Shown: positions 42,077 through 53,739, counted from the first letter of the stretch. The stretch is 64,000 nucleotides of DNA from Trifolium pratense (GCF_020283565.1 NC_060060.1:7502001-7566000), one strand, 5' to 3'. Notes: generated by a model from the sequence alone, not told the origin. Numbers and translations are program-made.

Positions 42077-45000
42077 AGTTGTTTATCATACAGATCATTA
42101 CTCAAGGAGGAATCATGAATCATTCATGGTATCTGGACAGTGGATGCTCAAGGCATATGACTGGTGAAAAACGACTATTTTCAAAGCTAACTCTTAAAGA
42201 GGGAGGCTCTGTTGGCTTTGGTGGAAACCAAAAAGGGAAAATCATAGGTACAGGTACAGTAGGTAATTCTTCCTTATCTATTAATGATGTTTGGTTAGTA
42301 GATGGACTTAAACATAACCTATTGAGCATAAGTCAATTTTGCGACAATGGTTATGTAGTTGTCTTTAATAAGGAATCATGTATTGTGTCTAAACAATCTG
42401 ACAACTCCATTGTATTCAAAGGAATGAGAAAGAACATTGTTTATAAAATTAATCTTTCTGACTTGAATGAAGAAAAATGGATCTGGCATAAGAGGTTAGG
42501 CCATGCTAACTGGAGGTTAATCTTTAAACTTAGCAAGCTTGACCTTGTCAGAGGTTTACCAAAAATTAAATATCACTCAAACACACTTTGTGGTCCATGT
42601 CAAAAAGGAAAGATTACTAAATCATTTTTTAAACCTAAGAACATTGTTTCTACTTCAAGACCTTTGGAACTTCTTCACATTGATTTGTTTGGGCCAGTTA
42701 ACACTGCCTCTATCAATGGTAAGAATTATGGATTAGTAATTGTGGATGATTACAGTAGATGGACTTGGGTGAAATTCCTAAGAACTAAAAATGAAGCTTA
42801 TGATGAGTTTAACATCTTCTGCAAACAAATTCAAAATGAAAAAGGCTACACCATTTTAAAAGTTAGAAGTGATCATGGTGGGGAATTTGAAAATGAACCC
42901 TTTGAAACCTTTTGTGAAAATTATGGCATATTGCATGAATTCTCTTCTCCTAGAACTCCTCAACAAAATGGGGTTGTTGAAAGGAAGAATAGAACTCTGC
43001 AAGAAATGGCCAGAACCATGATGCACGAAACAAAAGTAACAAAGTTTTTACGGGCAGAAGCTGTAAACACAGCATGTTATGTTCAAAATAGAATCTATAT
43101 CAGATCTAAGTTGAACAAAACAGCTTATGAACTGTTCAAGGGAAGAAAACCTGACATTTCTTATTTTCATCAGTTTGGATGTACTTGTTACATTCTAAAC
43201 AATAAAGTCCATCTAAAGAAATTTGATGCTAGAGGTTATAAGGGTATCTTTATAGGATACTCTGAACGCTCAAAAGCATACAGACTGTATATTTCTGAAA
43301 CACATACTGTGGAAGAAACTATGCATGTCAAATTTGATGACAAAGAGCCTGACCAAGTGTCAGAGCTTGTGGAAGGTTTTTCTAAATTTCAGGTATCAGA
43401 GGATCAGTATTCAGACATTCCAAACTACTCAGAACATCCAATTTCTGAAGAACCTCTGAACATGATAGTGCCTACAGTCTCTGAACATCAAAGTAATGAA
43501 GCAGCTTCTGAACCTGCTGTTGATGAGTCTGAAGATGATGAACCCCCAAGAAACACTTTCAAATACAAATCATCTCATCCAGAGGAACTGATCTTAGGAA
43601 ACAAAGATAGTCCAAGAAAAACAAGATCTCAACTAAGAAGTGAGGAATCCTTGGTTGGTCTTATCTCAATGATGGAACCTTCAAAAGTTGATGAACCTCT
43701 GCAAGATGATGCTTGGATAGTGGCAATGCAAGAAGAGCTGAATCAATTTCAAAGAAATGATGTATGGACTCTGGTGCCCAAACCTTCACACAAGAACATT
43801 ATTGGAACAAAATGGGTATTCAGAAACAAGCTGAATGAGCAAGGTGAAGTGCTAAGAAACAAGGCTAGACTGGTTGCACAAGGGTATAGTCAGCAAGAGG
43901 GGATTGACTATACTGAAACTTTTGCACCAGTAGCTAGACTTGAAGCTATCAGGTTACTTCTATCTTATGCTGTTAATCATGGAATAACTCTGTATCAGAT
44001 GGATGTTAAAAGTGCCTTCTTAATTGGTTTTATTTCTGAAGAAGTGTATGTCAAACAACCTCCTGGTTTTGAAGATATCTCAAACCCAGAACATGTTTTT
44101 AGATTGAAGAAATCGTTGTATGGTCTGAAACAAGCTCCAAGAGCTTGGTATGATAGACTCAGTAATTTCCTTCTTGAAAAGGGTTTTGAGAAAGGGAAGG
44201 TTGACTGCACACTCTTTAGAAAAACAACCAAAGAAGATATTTTAATCATTCAGATTTATGTTGATGATATTATCTTTGGTTCAACTAATGCTTCCTTGTG
44301 CAAGAATTTTTCTAAGATAATGCAGGATGAATTTGAAATGAGCATGATGGGAGAATTGAAGTTCTTTCTTGGAATTCAAATTAATCAGAAGAAGGAAGGA
44401 ACTTATGTTCATCAATCTAAATATACCAAGGAACTTCTGAAGAAGTTCAGTCTAGATGATTGCAAGATAATGAACACTCCTATGCATTCAACAACCAACA
44501 TGAGCAAAACAGAAGATGAAGGAAAAGTAGATCAAAAGGTCTACAGAGGTATGATTGGTTCTTTACTCTATCTGACAGCCTCTAGGCCTGATATTTTATT
44601 CAGTGTTTGCTTATGTGCAAGATTTCAGTCAGATCCTAGAGAATCTCATCTTACTGTTGTAAAGAGAATCTTTAGGTATCTGAAAGGAACAACTAATCTT
44701 GGACTTCTCTATAAGAAATCCAATGATTATGTGCTAAATGGATTATGTGATGCTGACTATGCTGGAGATAAAATTGAAAGAAAATCCACAAGTGGCAATT
44801 GTCAATTTGTTGGTGAAAACCTTATCTGCTGGGCTAGTAAAAGACAAACTACTATAGCATTGTCTACAGCAGAAGCAGAATACATTTCAGCAGCTAAGTG
44901 TTGCACACAACTACTCTGGTTAAAATATCAGTTAGAAGATTATCAAGTAAGCAGTCATAATATTCCTTTATATTGTGATAATACTGCAGCCATTCATTTA

Positions 45001-45204
45001 TCTAAAAATCCTATCCTTCACTCTAGAGCCAAACATATTGAAATTAAACATCATTTCATCAGAGATTATGTTCAGAGAGGCATAATAGATATTAAGTTCG
45101 TTGATACTGAAAATCAATGGGCTGACATATTTACTAAAGCCTTACCTGTTGAAAGATTTGATTTTATAAAGAAACATCTGAACATGTTTTCAATCTTTGA
45201 ATAA
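42073..45204 (+). CDS. SIRE pol (protease, integrase, reverse transcriptase, RNase H)
   Basis: About 1043 codons. Protease [14 protein letters not shown]. Integrase zinc region ([10 protein letters not shown] … CGPCQKGK) and catalytic core ([40 protein letters not shown]). Reverse transcriptase ([30 protein letters not shown]). RNase H ([17 protein letters not shown] … STAEAEYIS … [10 protein letters not shown]). No internal stops, so the enzyme frame is well preserved although gag has lost its start. Confidence 0.92.
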   Translation, partial: LKLFIIQIITQGGIMNHSWYLDSGCSRHMTGEKRLFSKLTLKEGGSVGFGGNQKGKIIGTGTVGNSSLSINDVWLVDGLKHNLLSISQFCDNGYVVVFNKESCIVSKQSDNSIVFKGMRKNIVYKINLSDLNEEKWIWHKRLGHANWRLIFKLSKLDLVRGLPKIKYHSNTLCGPCQKGKITKSFFKPKNIVSTSRPLELLHIDLFGPVNTASINGKNYGLVIVDDYSRWTWVKFLRTKNEAYDEFNIFCKQIQNEKGYTILKVRSDHGGEFENEPFETFCENYGILHEFSSPRTPQQNGVVERKNRTLQEMARTMMHETKVTKFLRAEAVNTACYVQNRIYIRSKLNKTAYELFKGRKPDISYFHQFGCTCYILNNKVHLKKFDARGYKGIFIGYSERSKAYRLYISETHTVEETMHVKFDDKEPDQVSELVEGFSKFQVSEDQYSDIPNYSEHPISEEPLNMIVPTVSEHQSNEAASEPAVDESEDDEPPRNTFKYKSSHPEELILGNKDSPRKTRSQLRSEESLVGLISMMEPSKVDEPLQDDAWIVAMQEELNQFQRNDVWTLVPKPSHKNIIGTKWVFRNKLNEQGEVLRNKARLVAQGYSQQEGIDYTETFAPVARLEAIRLLLSYAVNHGITLYQMDVKSAFLIGFISEEVYVKQPPGFEDISNPEHVFRLKKSLYGLKQAPRAWYDRLSNFLLEKGFEKGKVDCTLFRKTTKEDILIIQIYVDDIIFGSTNASLCKNFSKIMQDEFEMSMMGELKFFLGIQINQKKEGTYVHQSKYTKELLKKFSLDDCKIMNTPMHSTTNMSKTEDEGKVDQKVYRGMIGSLLYLTASRPDILFSVCLCARFQSDPRESHLTVVKRIFRYLKGTTNLGLLYKKSNDYVLNGLCDADYAGDKIERKSTSGNCQFVGENLICWASKRQTTIALSTAEAEYISAAKCCTQLLWLKYQLEDYQVSSHNIPLYCDNTAAIHLSKNPILHSRAKHIEIKHHFIRDYVQRGIIDIKFVDTENQWADIFTKALPVERFDFIKKHLNMFSIFE

Positions 45205-45646
45205 AAAAAATTTTGGCTTCTAAAGTGTAAGAGGTTGTGTACATCAGAACTTCTGCCTCAGAACATCTGAATGCAAAAGCTCTGAGGTACTTAACCCTGA
45301 TAGAATCTTTTCAACTCAGAGGCTCTTACCTATCTAAGTGGAAAACGTTTAACATTCGCTGCTGAACAGTTGTCCACTAAGATGGCAGTTACCAAGTAAT
45401 CTTTTACACGTGGCTTATGTGTGTCAGGTAGTGGGTGGTTTATGATGACTTTTTGTATTCAAATTTTTGTCAATAAGCGTAACTTCCCAAATTTGCCATT
45501 TTTGTGTTAACTGTACGCATTTAAATAAACTTACACAATACACTTGCACACTTATCACTCTCACAACATACACTTTCTTCTCTCTAAACTTTCAACAAAA
45601 CTTTCTTTCTCTCTCGTTAGCATCAACCCTAACCTAAACCTTCATC
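45205..45646 (+). promoter_or_regulatory. SIRE spacer between pol and extra ORF, possible internal promoter
   Basis: Non-coding. A TTTAAATAAA stretch (about 45519) lies about 125 bp before the ATG of the extra ORF, followed by a pyrimidine-rich leader. It could drive a subgenomic transcript; inference only. Confidence 0.35.
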
Positions 45647-45661
45647 ATGTCTGCTTCAACT

Positions 45662-48600
45662 TGTCATACCCTAATTTTGTCCTACCAATTTCACATGCAC
45701 ACTCTCCATCTCATTTTTATTTTTTCTTCATTATTCTCACATTCCATTATTTTCTTTTTTGTCATACCCCAATTTTTGACCTAGGATCCCACATCATTTA
45801 CATTTTTGTTCGGGATAGTCTTCGTCTTTTCGAACGAAATTTCGGCAGGGAGGTATTTTAAAATACCTCATTTTTTTTATTTTTATTTTAAAAAAAAGGG
45901 GTCATATATTTAATATTATTATTTTTATTTTTCTCAAAAAAGGGTGTAACCCTGCGCCCTTTTCTTTTTCTCTTCTTCTTCCTGTTTGTTTTTTTTCTTC
46001 TTTATCTCTTTTTTTTTCATATTTTATTAAAAAAAAATCAAAAACCAATTTGTCCAAAACAGCAAGATCAGAAGCTCATTTCTCCAACCCAGAAGAAATT
46101 TCTCCCTTTCCCTTCTTTCTTTTTCCTGCAACAACAGTGACAAGAGGAACAAGTTAAAACCATCCCTGAGCAACCTGCATAACACTGAACAACAAACTCA
46201 AAGGATTGTCCTCTTTCCCATTCGGACCATTACTTCCAACAAGAAAAAATTTGAAAGTCAACTTTTTCCCTTTTCCATCAAACATAAACCCTAATTTTTG
46301 GGTATAAATAAAGCAACCGAAACTCAGAAAAAGGAGGCGATTTTTGGAGAAATTCAGAGAAGAAAAAAACCAAAAAAAAACACATTTTTTTTCATCACTT
46401 TTTTCATTTTTCGAAATCACACCAAACACCTTCTAAACTTCAATTTTCTTTCACTAATCCCTTATAAAACATACCAGTAGCGAAACACACAAGAAAAAAC
46501 GAAGGAAAACCGTTGAGAGAAGCTTACTCAAACTCCAAAATTGCAAAGAAAAGAGTGAGTTCTAACTCATCTAAGCAAGCTTCAAAACAAGTTAGTTTCT
46601 AAACGTTTTTTACTCATGAACCTTCACTGAAGCTTTTCCAACCCTTAATTTTGTTTAATTCGTTCAAATGTGAATTTTAAAAGTTTTTTTGGGTTTTAAA
46701 GTTTCGAACTTTTTTGAGATAAAAACACCTTTTAAAAAAATCTAAGTTTATATTCATGATCTACGCATGATTTAGAGCGAAATGGTATATAAACTTTTGA
46801 TTTTTGGTCAAGAATTGATGATGTTGTGTTTGGCCGTGAGCTTCACTTGAAGCTTTCATGGCTTCTTGTTGTTGATTCTTCAACGTGAAGAAGGTGAAGG
46901 AGGTTGAAGACAATGACGTGTCCGCGCGTCATTGGCTCCCTCCCAAGTTTAAAACATGTCTGTTGGATCTGGTGAAAGGCTGAGATCTGTTTGATTATTT
47001 TAAAATCCTGGCCGCCTGATTCGATCAAAAGGCTCAGATCCATGAAGTCCACCGTGCGCCTCTGTTCTCATGCCACATTAGATTCTGTCCTGTTTATTTT
47101 ATTTGTTTGGACGAAAATCAGCTGGGCTGGGCCTGGTGTTGCAGATTGCTATTGCTTCACCCCCAGAACCCATTTTTGCACCCCTAGTTACGTTTTTGCT
47201 TTTTTTTAGTGCTTATTTATATAAGTGCTTATTCAAATAAGAGCTTATTCACATAAGTTCTTATTTAAATAAGTGCTTATCATTTGGAAATGTTTATTTG
47301 AGTTGTTGATTAATTAGTCAATTAATTAAACACTTGATTAAGTGAGTAACCATTTAAGTTGTTTGATTAAAAGTGCTTAAGTTACTAAATGCTTAAATGG
47401 TTAAACACTTAAATAAGTGATTATTAGTTAAGTGATTAATTAATCAAAACCTCTCAAGCTTATTTTAATAAGTTCATATTTAATGTTTGGATTATTTACT
47501 TGATTTGATACTTTCATCTGAAGTTTGTTTCTCAAAAACACTTCTTTACTTGAAAAAACCCCCACAAATAAAATAAATGGAATGAAAAAGGGTTAGTCTG
47601 ACGTATGGCTTTCTTCCCTGAATAATTCGAGACCCTGACGTATGGCTCGTGACTCGAATTATTCTCATTCTTATTTTTTTCTAAACAATCACGATTAAGC
47701 AAAATTGACCGGTTGACAAAAGCTTCAGTCCATGCATATGTCTATTGTTATATTATGTTTGCTTGGCTTGTTTTTTGTTTATCTTGCTTAAACTTATCAA
47801 ATCAAATCATAATTGGAATGAAAAAGGGTTAGTCTGACGTATGGCTTTCTCTTCCCGAATGATTCGAGACCCTGACGTATGGCTCGTGACTTGAATCATT
47901 CTCATTCCCCAACGCTAAAAAACATTAAAACACCTCATCATCCGCTTTATCTTTCCTTTTGATTTTCTTAAATCAAATAAAAGAACTTAAGCATAATTAG
48001 AGTGAAAAAGGGCTAGTCTGACGTATGGTTTTCTTCCCCGGATAGTTCGAGACCCTGACGTATGGCTCGTGACTCGAATTATCCTCATTCTCGGACGTTT
48101 TCATTAAAACTCCTAAAATCATCTCAACACACTCAAACCTTTTCTCTGCCCACGCGCGCAGTAAAAGTAAAACTCTTTTCATAAAACGAGTGACGTTTTC
48201 GTCCTTTCTCCGTAACACAAACCACGCTTAAGCCTCCAAAGTGCGAGCATACAAGCAGCGTTTAAATACGAGAATGTGACTTAGACGTCATGCGTCTAAA
48301 AACAACCAACCCACAAACATTTTTTACCCTGAACTACGAAACCCTGATTTTCCCATTGCACCTGGGAATACGTAGGAGCGAGATTCAACATCTTGTCGGG
48401 CATAATAAAAAACAAAACCTTTTTCCCCGCATCCATAATAACATAAATAATAATAAAAACAAACTTTTTCTATTGATGAAGCAAGAAACGAGTAATCAAG
48501 CAAACATTAAAAAACACATTAAAGCAAACAAACATTTCCCTCTAAAAGGTTCCCGTTGAGTACAACGGATGTGAGGGGTGCTAATACCTTCCCCTCGCAT

Positions 48601-48741
48601 AACCAACTCCCGAACCCTTTTTTCTCTACCCCCAAGGTTTTCTCGATATTTTCCTTTCCCTTTTTGGGATAAATAAAATTCGGTGGCGACTCTGTTTCTT
48701 TTCGAGTGTTCACACTCGAGGTTATTTTTCGCGCCGCGACA
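45662..48741 (+). mobile_element. Ogre-like solo LTR, about 3.08 kb
   Basis: TGTCATACCC … CGCGCCGCGACA, duplication CAACT on both sides (45657-45661 and 48742-48746). The end block TTCGGTGGCGACTCTG and the opening TGTCATACCCCAATTTTTGACC are the style of legume Ogre LTRs. A second LTR-like opening lies 98 bp inside (45760). It holds three hairpin repeats (47579-48092). Confidence 0.8.
47579..48092. repeat. three dispersed hairpin repeats in the Ogre-like LTR
   Basis: Units of about 93 bp at 47579-47670, 47814-47907 and 47999-48090. Each has arms around a constant 21-nt loop (ACCCTGACGTATGGCTCGTGA). Arms: GAATAATTCGAG/CTCGAATTATTC (47620, 47653), GAATGATTCGAG/CTTGAATCATTC (47857, 47890), GGATAGTTCGAG/CTCGAATTATCC (48040, 48073). 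Confidence 0.85.
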
Positions 48742-48788
48742 CAACTTCAACAAATCCAATCACTATTCCTCCATTTATCTTCAAGAAC

Positions 48789-50249
48789 ATGGAATTTGTT
48801 GGGAACGAGATGGAATTTCAAGAGTCTCTGTTCACTCTTTTGCCTGAGAAGATGGTCGACTTCAATAGCTTGAAAGTTAATGGATTTGATGTAGAACCGT
48901 ACTTTGTTTCTCAAGGTTGGAACAGATACTTCGAGATGTTGAACGGTCCAATCTACCCAGATCTCCTTAAGCATTTCTGGATGAAAGCTAAGGTCTTCTC
49001 AAAGTACGAAGCAAAGCAAGAAGAACTTCTAGCTATTGAAAGGAATCCAAGTCTGAAAGGAAAATCTAGGAAGGAGATGGGTCTTCATGAGTTTACTGGT
49101 ACTCAGATTAGGTCTAATGTTTGCGGCATAAATCTCACTTTCTCAAAGGTTCACTTCAACGCTCTACTTGGGTTAACAAACTCTGGTATGATTTTGGACA
49201 ATTTTGAAAAGGAGACAAGATTCAGAGAAGATCTTCTGCACAAGATGTTTACAGATTTGAAGCTGAAGGGTAAAGTCAAGGGAATGAGTGATGAGTGCAG
49301 GGTTTTGTTTAAGATTATCATATCATCTATCTGTCCAAGATTAGGTGGTACTGATACAATCTCTTGGCCTCATCGTCATCTGATCTATTTTCTTCTGACT
49401 CAAAGAAAGGTTAATCTGGGAGATTACCTCTTTGAAAGGGTATGTGAAGCTATTTTCTTCAGCAAGTCTCAGAGGAGAACAACCATTGTTCATCCTAGAT
49501 TGTTGTCTGACCTACTTTTTCAAGGGAGAATAGTAAAGCAGCTTAAGAAGTTTCATCCAGAACTTGTTGAGAATCAGATTACACCAGAAGTTCTCTCTGC
49601 TAACTTCTTAACCAAAATGCATCTCATCAACACTAAAGTGGTTCAACCTACACAAGACTTTCAAGTTCGCAAAGGTGATCCATTTTATGTGGATGGGTAT
49701 CCAATAGTCTCTGAATTGGATTGCGAAGAAGTTATTCAGAACTATTTGAAAGCTCTTAAGGGAGAAGGTTATGTGGTTTCTAGGGATATGGTACCAAAGG
49801 AGCCAACTTTCAGCATGTACAACCCTAGAAAAAGGAAGTCCAATAGAAAGGCTGAAACTCATGAGGAACAAGTTCAGCCAGATCTTCTGGCTCAGAAGAA
49901 GATCAAGTTAGAACAAGCTGTTGCTGAACAAAGGACAAAGAAGAAGCATGAAGCACCTGCTGAAAAGGTTGCTGAGGAATCCTCTAGAGCTCCTAAGAGG
50001 AAACTCAAGCTGGATGATGATGAAGCTGATTCAGAAGAGACACACTCTGATGAGGAAACTCTTGCTGATAGGCTTAGGAAGAAACAAGTTCCTGTATCTA
50101 AAGGTAAGACTCCTAAGATCTCTTTTAATGAAGCTGAAATTGGATTAGGTTTCACAAAACCTCTTAGATCCATTCACCCTCACCCCATTAATATTTCAGA
50201 CTCAGAGGAACAAAGTTGTTCAACTGATGAGCTGATCAAAGAAGGTAAG
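48789..50249 (+). pseudogene. SIRE extra ORF, main N-terminal segment
   Basis: Largest uninterrupted segment. It contains a helical globular region (about YFVSQGWNRYFEML … HRHLIYFLLTQRKVNLGDYLFERV), followed by the basic and acidic tail. No family with known function recognised. The frame runs 96 more bases into the solo LTR before stopping. Confidence 0.8.
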
Positions 50250-51420
50250 TGTTGGGTTTTTGTATGTTGGCTACATTTTGCAAAAACATCTTTTAGCCAA
50301 GTGTTGAGACATATGTGCGTACACCAAGTGTTGAGACAGATGTAACAACACTTGTATGTCTGATTATTCGCGTCAGCTAGCATTTTTATTTTCTACTCAA
50401 TCTTTCGAAGATTTGATTGAAGAATTGTTTCGTGGTTTCTTACTCAACAAGGCGCACGTGATCAATGTGTTTCAGAAGGCAGCTGAACCCTAGTTCTATT
50501 TTCTAAAGGAATAAAATAACTTTTAGAAAATATAATATTTGTTTCAAAAATATATCTTGTGAAGATTGCTGCAGAAAATATAAAAGATTTATTTCAAATA
50601 AATCTTTGTGCTTCAAGAAGATTAGAAGATTTAATTTTAAAATATATTTACAACAAATATATTTATGGGAGGAATATTTGATGCAAAGAAAGATTTGGTA
50701 AAAATAAATATTTTGCATCTAGAAGATTTCTTGGAGCTGGATCATTGTGAAAAGCCCACGAGGCTCTGCTATTTAAAGGGTGCTGCTAACCCTGTTTTAT
50801 TCACCGAAACTTGAAGCTAAAATAGAATATCAAAGATGTAGTCTTTTAAGGGTTTCGTGTCTTTAAGCCACTCTCTAGGAGAGTTGGTGTAAAGTGAACC
50901 ACTCGGGTTGTGAGATGGTCACCGTGTCCTCACTCAGAAACCTGTAGGTAATGAGTTGAGTATTGTAGTTGGAGGAAGCTTTTAAGCAACTCCAAATTGT
51001 GAACTTAGTCGTTGGCTAGGTGTTAATGTCATTGAAGTGTGTCTTCATCTTTGTCAAGGAGAGTGTCTCCATTTTGTTGGTATTGAAATCCTTATTGGTT
51101 GTAAGGTTGAGGGGAGTGAGACGGGGTCTCATATCTAGGAGTTCCTAGGTTGAAGTTGCATTGGGTAGGGATTAAGTGAGGAGTTGTAAACGGGGGAGTT
51201 TAGCTCTGAATTAATACTGCTGATAGTGAATTTCCTCCTGGATTGGTATCCCCCAGATTAGGCTGTTAGGCTGAACTGGGTTAACAATTATGTGTGTTGT
51301 TTATGCTTTTCAGTATCTGTTTTTAATGCTCTGCTTTATTGTTCTTACTGCTAAGACAAGTGTTACGACAAGTGTCTGAACATCGTGGACAACACTTGTC
51401 TACTGTGTACCAGAATTTCA
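50250..51420 (+). mobile_element. copia-type solo LTR, 1171 bp
   Basis: TGTTGGGTTTTTG…CAGAATTTCA, duplication GTAAG (50245-50249 and 51421-51425). It has a TATA-like TATTTAAAGGG (about 50770). ACAAGTGT words lie near both ends in mirrored order. Confidence 0.88.
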
Positions 51421-51425
51421 GTAAG

Positions 51426-52541
51426 AAAAATCTTTCAAAACTTACCTCCTCTGATAAGTCTCAGCGGAAGGACAAGCAAGTTCTCTCTGAAGATCCAATC
51501 ACTGAACTAGAGAAACATCTGAGCCCTGATACTCTGAACAATCATCCATTCTCTCACGAAACTACCAAACCCAAATCATCTACCAAACCAAAATCACCAC
51601 AAACTCAACCACAACAAGAAACATCTACCAAACAAACATCTGATCCACAACCAGAAAAATCTCCTGAACCTATACACTCTCCCACCAAACAACCTAAGCA
51701 AACCTCTCCTATCAAATCTCCTGAACCAACTACTGAACTCACAACCTCTGAACAAAATTCTGAACCTAACCCAACCCCAAGTGCTGAACATGTATCTCCT
51801 GAACGTGTTCACACTTGTGCTCCTTGTCCCTTAGAAGTAGATGTTGTTCATAATACCAACTCTGTTCCTGAATCACCTAAGCCATAAACAATTCCTTATG
51901 ATGATCTTTTAAGGTTGTCTGAACTTAAGAACATGTTCTTGGTGTGTCCGTCTGATGTGGATGCTGAGGTTTCTGCTATCAAGGCCAAGATATGTGAAAC
52001 GCTGGATTTGGTTGGTGGGGACATCAAAGCTGAGATTGGTACAAGGGACTTGGAGGTTGTTAGTCTGCTGAGGGAAGCTTTTGCTAGAGCAAGTCTGAAG
52101 AGATTAACCATGTTTAACCATGAAGAAGCTGAGACCTCTAGGGTTGCAGCTGTATCTGCAAGGAAAGCTGCTGATGATATGCTCCTTCATGTGTTCAAGA
52201 ATTGCTGGGTGGACTCCAATTTGTTCAAGAGCTTAGAAGATCAGAGGATTGAGACTGAGAGGATCGCTCAAGAGGCTGCATTACTTAATCAAGAACAAGT
52301 GCCTGTGATAAAGGAACAAGTGCTTATGATTGATTATTCAGAGGATGGTGGATCTCCCTCTGATAAAGGAAAAGCCCCCATAGAAGCAAATATGGATCAT
52401 CTAAGGGTCTTGGAGCAAGCTATTGAAGAACAGAGGTCCGAACACCAAGTTCTTGCAACCAAGGTGGATAAGTTGGATTCCAAAGTGGATACTCTGAATA
52501 ACAAATTTGATATGATCATCGCCCTCCTCCAAAAACCCTAG
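51426..52541 (+). pseudogene. SIRE extra ORF, C-terminal segments
   Basis: 51426-51887 is a Pro/Thr/Ser-rich low-complexity stretch ending in TAA. 51888-52541 continues in the same frame with LSELKNMFLVCPSDVDAEV and a coiled coil. The TAA is therefore a point nonsense change, or the ORF was already two-part. Confidence 0.75.
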
Positions 52542-52796
52542 GCTTCTATGCACATTTTTTTGTTTTGTTAAAGATTTTATGTTTTATCTTGTTAACTTTC
52601 GAACACTTGGTTCTTTATTTATTATGTTCTTGTTTATATTGTTTGCATGCTTTGGTTCGTTTTTCTTTTTACAATTTTCTTTACAAATATCAAAAGAAGG
52701 AGACAAAGAAACACAAGCAGAATTTATTTAAAATTTTTCATTAAATTGGCTAACAATGCCTTGAGTACATTAGCATAAGAAAAATAAAACCTAATC

Positions 52797-53096
52797 CTAA
52801 TCAGATAAAGTCTCAGAGGAAATCTCAGATTTCTTCTCAGATTCATCTGAGGATATTTCTATTGGCTCTGGGTCTTCTTCTTCGCTTTGTTCCTCCTCAG
52901 GAACATAGCCTGCTAAGAACTCAGCATAGTCAGCGTCTATTTCATCCTCTTCTGATTCAGACTCTGAAGAGATGATGATGATCTCTGCCTCCTGTTTCTT
53001 CTTGTCTTCCTCTTCTTGATTTTTCTTGTTTTCTCTTTCACGTTCATCTTCTTTTCTTCTTCGAAATTCTGCGATGCGAGCGCTGAATCTTTTCAT
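52797..53096 (-). CDS. antisense ORF in the SIRE 3' region, acidic 99-residue protein
   Basis: Opposite to all other SIRE genes. A basic N-terminus (KRFSARIAEFRRRKE) is followed by a charged helix and two SUMO-interaction-like motifs (IIIISSESESEED and PIEISSDESE). The minus strand has a strong TATA box (CTATAAATAGG, 53171-53161) about 65-75 bp upstream of the ATG, so it could be a real transcription unit. No family recognised; antisense ORFs are known in other plant retrotransposon lineages. Confidence 0.55.
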   Translation of the reverse strand: MKRFSARIAEFRRRKEDERERENKKNQEEEDKKKQEAEIIIISSESESEEDEIDADYAEFLAGYVPEEEQSEEEDPEPIEISSDESEKKSEISSETLSD

Positions 53097-53160
53097 TATT
53101 TTTTTCTTTGAATACTAAGTTTGATTCTTTTTTTTTGTGAAGAATGTTGTTTAATCGTAC

Positions 53161-53171
53161 CCTATTTATAG
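53161..53171 (-). promoter_or_regulatory. TATA box of the antisense ORF
   Basis: The minus strand reads CTATAAATAGG, matching the plant TATA consensus at a suitable distance upstream of the ATG at 53096. Confidence 0.55.
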
Positions 53172-53296
53172 CCACTTTGGCGCTTTGGTTTTTATCTTTT
53201 GAAATTAATTTCACCTCCGTAACAACCAATTCCTATCTTTGACTGTCTTGGTTTTCTCAAAAAAAAATTTTACATTTGACCATTACTTTTTGATAA

Positions 53297-53739
53297 TGAC
53301 AAAAGGGGGAGTAGTTACGCATTAATTGATATGTTTCAAAATTCTGAAATCACGCTTAAAGTTTGTTATGTTATTAAAGTCTGTTACAAATGGTTGTCTT
53401 AATTATTTTATGCGGAGACTAAGTTTTTTAATTGAAAATAAATTTCATAAGTAAGGATAAGTTAAGAGTGCAATTTTAACTTAACCTTATGAGACTTAGG
53501 GGGGGAGCTTGCAAACCTCTCATCCTGAAGAAAAATATGGAATTTAATTTCATTTGAAAAATTACTTAATCTTATACTAAATTAAAATATCATGGATAAA
53601 ACTTAAAGCTAAGGCTTTATGGAGTATCAATCTTAGGGGGAGCTTGCAAACCTCACAAACCTAAGAGAAACACGATAAGTTAATTTAACAACAATTGTCA
53701 ATTAATACTTATGTTTGTCATCATCAAAAAGGGGGAGAT
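53297..53739 (+). other. SIRE 3' untranslated region with repeated purine tracts and PPT
   Basis: The polypurine tract AAAAAGGGGGAGA (53726-53738) directly precedes the 3' LTR. Further GGGGGAG tracts lie at about 53306, 53500 and 53636; the last two are followed by the same CTTGCAAACCTC. Confidence 0.75.

Larger units (their letters stand above)
45647..52541 (+). pseudogene. SIRE extra (so-called envelope-like) ORF, split by two solo LTRs
   Basis: Pieces 45647-45661, 48747-50249, 51426-51887 and 51888-52541 lie in one frame once each solo LTR and one target duplication are set aside. About 860 codons in total, with one in-frame TAA at 51885. The ORF starts at the ATG at 45647, not at 48789 as it looks after the Ogre-like insertion. 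It has no clear signal peptide or membrane helix. It has basic clusters (NPRKRKSNRK, PKRKLKL) like nuclear signals, an acidic/serine stretch with INISDSEE, a Pro/Thr/Ser-rich region (51540-51790) and a C-terminal coiled coil (LEQAIEEQRSEHQVLATKVD). Such ORFs are called envelope-like by position; nothing here supports membrane fusion. Confidence 0.75.

Noticed and set aside
48496..48759. small ORFs at the end of the Ogre-like LTR
   Set aside because: They lie within LTR sequence and have no recognisable domain.
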